Source of the DNA: Chlorobiota bacterium
Lineage (GTDB): Bacteria; Bacteroidota; Bacteroidia; Bacteroidales; JAADJA01
Direction: 5' to 3'
Assembly: GCA_030592565.1 (NCBI GenBank)
Contig: JAUVIX010000099.1
Location: 1-10,843 of the forward strand
Length of the DNA: 10,843 bases
Positions 7,036 through 10,843 of this stretch are shown here, piece after piece (position 1 is the stretch's first letter; each line of letters begins with the position of its first letter). The position numbers were made by a program, and so were the translations under genes. Under the pieces are notes generated by a model that was not told the origin of the DNA, searched no databases, and saw nothing but the letters and a program-made list of their open reading frames with translations.

Positions 7036-7731
7036 ATGACATTTTCAAACAAAATTCTGAATTTCAACAAATCGCTATTACTCAATGATGTGCAATTACC
7101 GGAGGGTATTGGAGTATTAAACCCTTTTAGAGGTGAAAATGCCATATTAATCATAAGGCTAACAACTGCCTTTTACAAAAAATTCTACGGCGACAATAAT
7201 CAACGTAAGTTGATACTCGGAATTAATCCAGGCAGACTCGGTGCTGGAGCAACCGGCATTCCTTTCACTGACACTAAAAGACTTTCCGGCGATTGTGGTA
7301 TTCCCGTTACTGAATTAATAACACATGAGCCGTCGTCAGCATTTATGTACGAAATGATAACTGCTTATGGTGGCGCTAAACGGTTTTATAATGATTATTA
7401 CATTAGCTCTGTTTCCCCTCTTGGTTTTGTCACTATGGGTAAAAATGGCAGACCTGTCAATTACAACTATTACGACAGGAAAGATTTGGAGAAAGCCGTT
7501 ATGCCATTTATCCTTAAAACGCTGAAACAGCAATTGGATTTTGGTATTGACAGAAAGGTCTGCTACTGTCTTGGAACAGGTAATAATTATAAGTTCCTGA
7601 AAAAACTGAATGTTGAACACATGTTTTTTGGCGAAATAATACCTTTGGAACACCCACGTTATGTAATGCAGTATAAGTCGAAAATGAAGCAGGAGTATAT
7701 TGAAAAGTATGTGAGTATTTTGAGTTCTTAA
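7036..7731 (+). CDS. SMUG2-like uracil-DNA glycosylase family protein
   Basis: Predicted monofunctional DNA glycosylase that excises uracil (from cytosine deamination) for base-excision repair in the cytoplasm. The 231 residues contain motif 1, GINPGRLGAGATGIPFTD, from Gly62, which parallels the GMNPGPFGMAQTGVPF water-activating motif of SMUG1. The C-terminal LEHPRY with His206 corresponds to motif 2 (HPSP in SMUG1). The HPRY form and the Bacteroidetes setting fit the SMUG2 subtype described from Pedobacter heparinus. Its ATG directly follows the TAA of the lyase gene (TAAATG), so it is probably translated from the end of the catabolic transcript although its role is unrelated. No promoter is seen for it. 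Fairly sure of the superfamily, less so of activity; a few related DUF4918-type proteins are untested. Confidence 0.8.
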   Translation: MTFSNKILNFNKSLLLNDVQLPEGIGVLNPFRGENAILIIRLTTAFYKKFYGDNNQRKLILGINPGRLGAGATGIPFTDTKRLSGDCGIPVTELITHEPSSAFMYEMITAYGGAKRFYNDYYISSVSPLGFVTMGKNGRPVNYNYYDRKDLEKAVMPFILKTLKQQLDFGIDRKVCYCLGTGNNYKFLKKLNVEHMFFGEIIPLEHPRYVMQYKSKMKQEYIEKYVSILSS

Positions 7732-7807
7732 GGAAAAAATTGGTTGTACACTTTCTAATTCCAGCACTCTTTAACAATTTTTAAAAATCCCATTCAATAA
7801 AAATCAG

Positions 7808-7818
7808 TAATTTTGCAT
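7808..7818 (+). promoter_or_regulatory. candidate -7 promoter element upstream of the sigma-54 activator
   Basis: TAATTTTGCAT matches TAnnTTTG followed by the frequent CA extension of Bacteroidetes promoters, 25 nt before the ATG at 7844, in a 112-nt intergenic gap. A clear TTTG -33 element is not visible at the expected distance. The same 11 bases occur at 4270-4280. Confidence 0.5.
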
Positions 7819-7843
7819 CTTTAAACCGGAAAAACTGAAGAAT

Positions 7844-9073
7844 ATGGAAGTTCAGTCAATAAAGCAAAGATTTGGAATAATCGGGAACTCACCTCTGCTT
7901 GATAGGGCAATAGATATAGCAGCACAGGTAGCACATACCGACCTGACTGTATTTATTACCGGTGAAAGTGGGGTTGGAAAAGAGGTTTTTCCGAAAATAA
8001 TTCATCAGCTCAGCACTCGGAAACACGGATCATATATTGCAGTAAATTGTGGTGCTATCCCAGAAGGAACCATTGATTCTGAACTTTTTGGACACGAAAA
8101 GGGTTCGTTTACAGGAGCACACGAAGCGCGAAAGGGCTATTTTGAAGTTGCAAACGGCGGTACTATTTTTTTGGATGAAGTTGCAGAGCTCCCTCTGTCA
8201 ACACAAGTTCGCCTGCTGAGAGTACTTGAAACGGGAGAGTTTTTGAAAGTCGGTTCATCAAAAGTCATAAAAACAGATGTAAGAGTTGTTGCTGCAACAA
8301 ATGTTGATACTACTGTGGCAATACAACGTGGTAAATTCAGAGAAGATCTCTATTACAGATTAAACACCGTTCCGATTTATGTTCCGCCATTGCGTGACAG
8401 AAAGGATGATATTTATCTGTTGTTTAGAAAATTTGCTGCCGATTTTGCCGAAAAATACAGGATGCCCGTTCTTCGACTTAATGAAGATGCCGTAAATGTT
8501 CTAATTAATTACAGATGGGATGGGAATGTCAGACAACTGAAGAACATTACCGAACAAATATCAATTATTGAAAAGGAGAAAAATATTGATGCTCCAACGT
8601 TATTAAAATATCTGCCTGTAACCCTTAAAAGAGAACTACCTGTTCTTTATAAAAAAGAGGAAGAGCATACCGAAATGTCTGAAAGGGATTTGCTTTACAA
8701 AGTTCTATTCGATATGAAAAATGATATTAATGATCTTAAAACAATTGTAGGGAGCATTATAAAAGATGAAGGTGTTTCAAAAGATAATCAGCAGTACAAT
8801 AAACATCTGATAGATAAACTTCATGAAAATATTGATACAATAGGTAGTCAGGTTAAACATTTTGAAACACAACATCCTAACGAACCCCGATTTATTGAAC
8901 CAATACAGGAATCGGAAGTAATAGAAGAATCGCTTTCGATACAGGATAAGGAGATTGACCTGATTAAAAAGGCTCTGTTAAAATATCATGGTAAACGTAA
9001 AAAGGCAGCTAACGAACTGGGAATCTCAGAGCGAACTCTTTACAGGAAAATAAAAGAGTATGACATTACCTGA
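7844..9073 (+). CDS. sigma-54-dependent transcriptional activator without receiver domain
   Basis: AAA+ bacterial enhancer-binding protein that uses ATP to remodel RNA polymerase-sigma-54 at promoters. The AAA+ domain starts almost at the N-terminus: Walker A GESGVGKE (40-47), the sigma-54-contact loop GSFTGA (87-92), Walker B GGTIFLDE (105-112), and the RLNTVPIYVPPLRDRKDDI region. A charged linker (~265-370) is followed by a Fis-type helix-turn-helix (373-409; KKAANELGISERTLYRKIKE). With 409 residues and no receiver, GAF or PAS domain, it resembles PspF-like activators controlled by a partner protein or by expression. The loop is GSFTGA, a tolerated variant of the usual GAFTGA. In Bacteroidetes a regulator of this layout commonly precedes lptE (recollection), which fits this context. 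It has its own candidate promoter element 25 nt upstream, separating it from the catabolic cluster. Confidence 0.9.
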   Translation: MEVQSIKQRFGIIGNSPLLDRAIDIAAQVAHTDLTVFITGESGVGKEVFPKIIHQLSTRKHGSYIAVNCGAIPEGTIDSELFGHEKGSFTGAHEARKGYFEVANGGTIFLDEVAELPLSTQVRLLRVLETGEFLKVGSSKVIKTDVRVVAATNVDTTVAIQRGKFREDLYYRLNTVPIYVPPLRDRKDDIYLLFRKFAADFAEKYRMPVLRLNEDAVNVLINYRWDGNVRQLKNITEQISIIEKEKNIDAPTLLKYLPVTLKRELPVLYKKEEEHTEMSERDLLYKVLFDMKNDINDLKTIVGSIIKDEGVSKDNQQYNKHLIDKLHENIDTIGSQVKHFETQHPNEPRFIEPIQESEVIEESLSIQDKEIDLIKKALLKYHGKRKKAANELGISERTLYRKIKEYDIT

Positions 9074-9157
9074 TTTGCAGAGTTATTAGTATTGAGTGAC
9101 AAGAGTTCGCGTTTTCACATTGTTAGGCTAATTAAATTGGAGAAAATAAAAAATTAA

Positions 9158-9676
9158 ATGAAAATACAAATTCCGGGCAAATATCTGATCTTGTTTTCCA
9201 TTATTCTGGTATTGATATCGGGGTGCAAGGTAAATTATTCATTTACAGGAGCCTCTATTCCACCAAATGTTAAGACTATAAATATTAAGTATTTCCCAAA
9301 CAATGCTTCTCTGGTTGCACCTCCATTGAGCCAGAAACTTACTGATGGTCTCAGCGACAGGTTTACCTCGCAAACAGACCTTACACTGGTAAATAGAGGG
9401 GGCGATCTTATCCTCGAAGGATATATTAAAGATTACAGAACAAACCCTATTGCAATTCAGGGAAACGATCAGGCTGCACTCAACAGGCTAACAGTTATCA
9501 TATTTGTCAAATACACCGACACCTTTGACGACACCAAAAGTTTTGAGACCACTTTTTCAAAGTATGCTGACTATTCAAGTTCCCAAAATCTTTCTGTTGT
9601 TCAGGATAACCTGATTGATGCTATTGTCGAAATGCTGGTGACAGATGTGTTTAATAAGGCTGTGATTAATTGGTAG
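9158..9676 (+). CDS. lptE: LptE, LPS-assembly outer-membrane lipoprotein (Bacteroidetes type)
   Basis: Lipoprotein that pairs with LptD at the outer membrane to insert lipopolysaccharide. The signal peptide MKIQIPGKYLILFSIILVLI ends in a lipobox, LISGC, with Cys23 as the predicted lipidated residue. There is a Lys near the start and no Asp at +2, consistent with outer-membrane sorting. The mature part has the hallmark blocks of Bacteroidetes LptE: YSFTGASIPPNVKTINI, LSQKLTDGLSDRF, GDLILEGYIKDYRTNP, and NRLTVIIFVKYTD with FSKYADYSS. The 172-residue length is normal. An 84-nt gap separates it from the activator gene, with an AT-rich leader and GGAG at 9139-9142, too far from the start to be a strong ribosome binding site. 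In related genomes a TPR-protein gene and secG usually follow (recollection); here a convergent accessory gene lies downstream. Confidence 0.88.
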   Translation: MKIQIPGKYLILFSIILVLISGCKVNYSFTGASIPPNVKTINIKYFPNNASLVAPPLSQKLTDGLSDRFTSQTDLTLVNRGGDLILEGYIKDYRTNPIAIQGNDQAALNRLTVIIFVKYTDTFDDTKSFETTFSKYADYSSSQNLSVVQDNLIDAIVEMLVTDVFNKAVINW

Positions 9677-9684
9677 GGTGGATT

Positions 9685-9708
9685 TGTGAATTTCATTTTT
9701 GATTCATA
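9685..9708 (+). terminator. weak candidate terminator after lptE
   Basis: In the 39-nt gap between the converging stop codons, TGTGAAT (9685-9691) can pair with ATTCATA (9702-9708) as a 7-bp stem with one G-U pair and a 10-nt loop, followed by TATTTTT. The stem is AT-rich and weak. The reverse strand has no matching T-tract after the stem, so it would serve only the lptE side. Confidence 0.27.
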
Positions 9709-9715
9709 TATTTTT

Positions 9716-10843
9716 CTAATTGATACAATCATATCCATAAATATGTAAATCTTCAAAATCTTTGTATTCCTCTCTTACTGCTTTTAGAATTGGATTAAGC
9801 TCGTTTTTAACATCAACTTGAAAAATAATATACACACCATAATCCGAATTTGTTCCATCAATATATTGCTTTAGTTTTTTCTTGTATTTTTTTCTGCCAG
9901 AGGGTGAGTTTATATCTGTATTACTTGTGAGTTTCAGTTCTAATAGTAATTGTCCAACTAACCCATATGAGAGTGTAAAATCAGTTCTTTTATCGTCTAA
10001 TAATTGTTCTTCCCTATTAATATTAATTTCATAAGGCCTGATTCCTCGTCTCAATAAAGCATTTTCCAGTTGTGTTTTTATTAGTTTTTGAATCAAAGTT
10101 TCTTTATTTTTTAAGTCATCAATAAGCTTCAAAGCCCCTTCTTGTTTAATCCATCTATCAATATCTTCATTTAATACTTTCTGTATTAAATTTAAAAGGT
10201 CCTGAGGGCTATAAATTGGAAGGTATGATTTGGTCAACAGTTGATTATAAAAATTTATTGCATCATTATAATTTTCTGATTTTCCAGTATGTCTTAAATA
10301 ACTTATTTTTAAATTATTAATTTGCTCCTCTAAAATCGCCTTTCCTTTAAATTCCGTTTGGTTTTTTATTTCTGATTCAACCCTTTCAATAATATTATAA
10401 GATTTGTAAATTTTTAAATTGTCAAAATAATTAAAAGATGTGTTTAAAATATGCTGTAACCAGTTAAACTCAACCTTATCTTCATTTATTAGCTTTATCC
10501 CTTTTTCAACTAATTGTAAATAATCACTAATAAAAAAATCAGATGTTACTTGTGCTAAAGGATTAATTATTTCATTATAGTGAAGCTCATATCTGCTTAA
10601 CTGCGAATTTACACTTTCTTCTTTATTGCTTATCGCCATTTCTATTAATTGTTTCATCCTCCATAGAATTGCCTCTTTATTGTTTAACTGAATTAAATAT
10701 TCATTGATTTTGAAAAGTAATCTTTTATCCTTTCCATTTGTTTCATATTTGGAAAACAAATTTCTCAAATATGCTTGATCACATCCAAATTCAAAAAGTA
10801 CTTCAAGTGATTTAGTTCTAATATCTACATTAAATGACTCATC
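9716..10843 (-). CDS. partial helical-repeat protein with C-terminal PD-(D/E)XK-like nuclease domain
   Basis: The C-terminal 375 residues of a larger protein; the frame stays open to the window edge (SFNVDIRTKSLEVLFEFGCD precedes the TTG at 10768), so the true start lies outside. The visible N-terminal two thirds is lysine- and leucine-rich, predicted all-helical (HEAT/TPR-like pattern), without a recognisable NTPase motif. The last ~110 residues read like a PD-(D/E)XK restriction-endonuclease-like domain: Asp in KRTDFTLSYG (codon 9980-9982), then LLLELKL with Glu and Lys (codons 9938-9940 and 9932-9934; D-x13-E-x-K), a basic helix, and YGVYIIFQV as the next core strand. This layout resembles C-terminal nuclease effectors of large STAND/NACHT-type or helical-repeat defence proteins, but that is inference. 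The DNA is strikingly AT-rich compared with lptE, which suggests transfer. It ends with TAG, convergent with lptE. Confidence 0.7.
   Translation of the reverse strand, partial: DESFNVDIRTKSLEVLFEFGCDQAYLRNLFSKYETNGKDKRLLFKINEYLIQLNNKEAILWRMKQLIEMAISNKEESVNSQLSRYELHYNEIINPLAQVTSDFFISDYLQLVEKGIKLINEDKVEFNWLQHILNTSFNYFDNLKIYKSYNIIERVESEIKNQTEFKGKAILEEQINNLKISYLRHTGKSENYNDAINFYNQLLTKSYLPIYSPQDLLNLIQKVLNEDIDRWIKQEGALKLIDDLKNKETLIQKLIKTQLENALLRRGIRPYEININREEQLLDDKRTDFTLSYGLVGQLLLELKLTSNTDINSPSGRKKYKKKLKQYIDGTNSDYGVYIIFQVDVKNELNPILKAVREEYKDFEDLHIYGYDCIN

Noticed and set aside
6084..7154. Several open frames antisense or out of frame to the second lyase and the glycosylase
   Set aside because: They overlap well-supported genes, have no recognisable domains, and show the composition expected of shadow frames.
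7777..7788. ATTTTTAAAAAT palindrome as a terminator after the glycosylase gene
   Set aside because: A palindrome of only A and T with no loop would form an unstable hairpin; such sequences are common by chance in AT-rich gaps.
10766..10768. TTG as the start of the minus-strand gene
   Set aside because: The reading frame continues without a stop to the window edge with plausible protein sequence, so this is an internal Leu codon of a partial gene.
1..10843. CRISPR arrays, tRNA/rRNA genes, complete insertion sequences
   Set aside because: I saw no regularly spaced repeats, no cloverleaf-like or rRNA-like sequence, and no transposase.

Overview
The window looks like chromosomal DNA from a member of the Bacteroidetes (Bacteroidota). 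It is AT-rich and has few clear Shine-Dalgarno sites. Two stretches match the Bacteroidetes -7 promoter element TAnnTTTG. The sigma-54-activator/lptE gene pair and the SMUG2-like glycosylase are also typical of that phylum. I cannot name a genus.

Layout. 1-238: no intact gene, but a decayed antitoxin-like fragment may lie on the minus strand. 239-7035: a plus-strand catabolic cluster made of a short-chain-type acyl-CoA dehydrogenase, an HMG-CoA-lyase-like enzyme with its catalytic cysteine, acetoacetyl-CoA synthetase, and a second HMG-CoA-lyase-like enzyme without that cysteine. The cluster is interrupted twice: by a short REP-like hairpin element in front of the synthetase gene (2250-2330), and by a two-gene AT-rich cassette (4288-6001) encoding a DUF488 protein with an extra N-terminal helical domain plus an unrecognised partner. 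7036-7731: a SMUG2-type uracil-DNA glycosylase homologue that starts immediately after the second lyase stop codon. 7844-9676: a receiver-less sigma-54 activator followed by LptE, the outer-membrane lipoprotein of LPS export. 9716-10843: a convergent, very AT-rich gene that runs off the window; its C-terminus carries a PD-(D/E)XK-nuclease-like motif behind a long helical region.

How it fits together. The catabolic genes suggest acyl-CoA oxidation followed by retro-Claisen cleavage of an HMG-CoA-like intermediate. Any acetoacetate formed would be reactivated to acetoacetyl-CoA. A leucine/isovalerate route is the obvious guess, but the dehydrogenase has the short-chain (butyryl-CoA type) catalytic base and lacks the isovaleryl-type one, and no carboxylase or hydratase is present, so the substrate is open.

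The most promising undescribed material is the DUF488 two-gene cassette, which has its own candidate promoter inside a metabolic operon, and the partial helical-repeat/nuclease gene next to lptE. Both look like mobile or defence-type accessory genes in otherwise housekeeping surroundings; this is inference.
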